A stretch of DNA of 6,227 nucleotides, taken from positions 1 through 6,227 of the forward strand of contig BTRA01000163.1 of assembly GCA_036986155.1 (NCBI GenBank), read 5' to 3'. Every line of letters begins with the position of its first letter. Positions within the stretch are counted from its first letter, which is position 1. Below the pieces are notes generated by a model. It ran no database searches. It was not told where the DNA came from and saw only the letters and a list, made by a program, of their open reading frames with translations. This document shows positions 6,202 through 6,227 of this stretch, one piece after another. The stretch comes from JACZXQ01 sp036986155. Its GTDB lineage: Bacteria > Gemmatimonadota > Gemmatimonadetes > Longimicrobiales > Gaopeijiaceae. The translations under genes and the position numbers were made by a program.

Positions 6202-6227
6202 TCGGGGGGTTTCATCCGGCCGGGGTG

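Overview
The window comes from a GC-rich bacterial chromosome. A secreted S9 peptidase beside a two-helix membrane anchor–TolB/FlgO-like–TPR protein is a pairing common in Gemmatimonadota and related soil and marine lineages, so that is the best taxonomic guess. It is an inference from gene style, not proven by the sequence.

Layout. (1) Bases 1-286, minus strand: the 5' end of an S9-type peptidase with a signal peptide, running off the left edge. (2) Bases 287-498: a divergent intergenic region with a strongly G-rich tract. (3) Bases 499-2163, plus strand: a membrane-anchored TolB/FlgO-like TPR protein. (4) Bases 2164-2401: a convergent gap holding a strong 11-bp inverted repeat, a candidate shared terminator. 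(5) Bases 2402-3823, minus strand: a GT-B fold, family GT4 glycosyltransferase. (6) Bases 3824-4171: a long divergent region whose right end, unusually AT-rich for this window, carries three copies of a 16-bp motif at an exact 23-bp period. These overlap a candidate promoter. (7) Bases 4172-5713, plus strand: a Fic-domain (predicted AMPylase) protein with an N-terminal winged-helix region resembling AbiEi-type antitoxins and a class II autoinhibitory motif. (8) Bases 5729-6201, plus strand: a broken gene made of both ends of an XRE/HigA–ImmA/IrrE-type protein, with the metallopeptidase centre missing and the two ends in different frames.

The left two thirds look like ordinary chromosomal genes. 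The right third looks like an accessory, toxin–antitoxin-like islet. Its central hypothesis is that one polypeptide joins a DNA-binding antitoxin-like region to a self-inhibited Fic enzyme and may bind the iterated sites over its own promoter. The wreck of another regulator/peptidase gene directly downstream suggests turnover of such modules at this locus.
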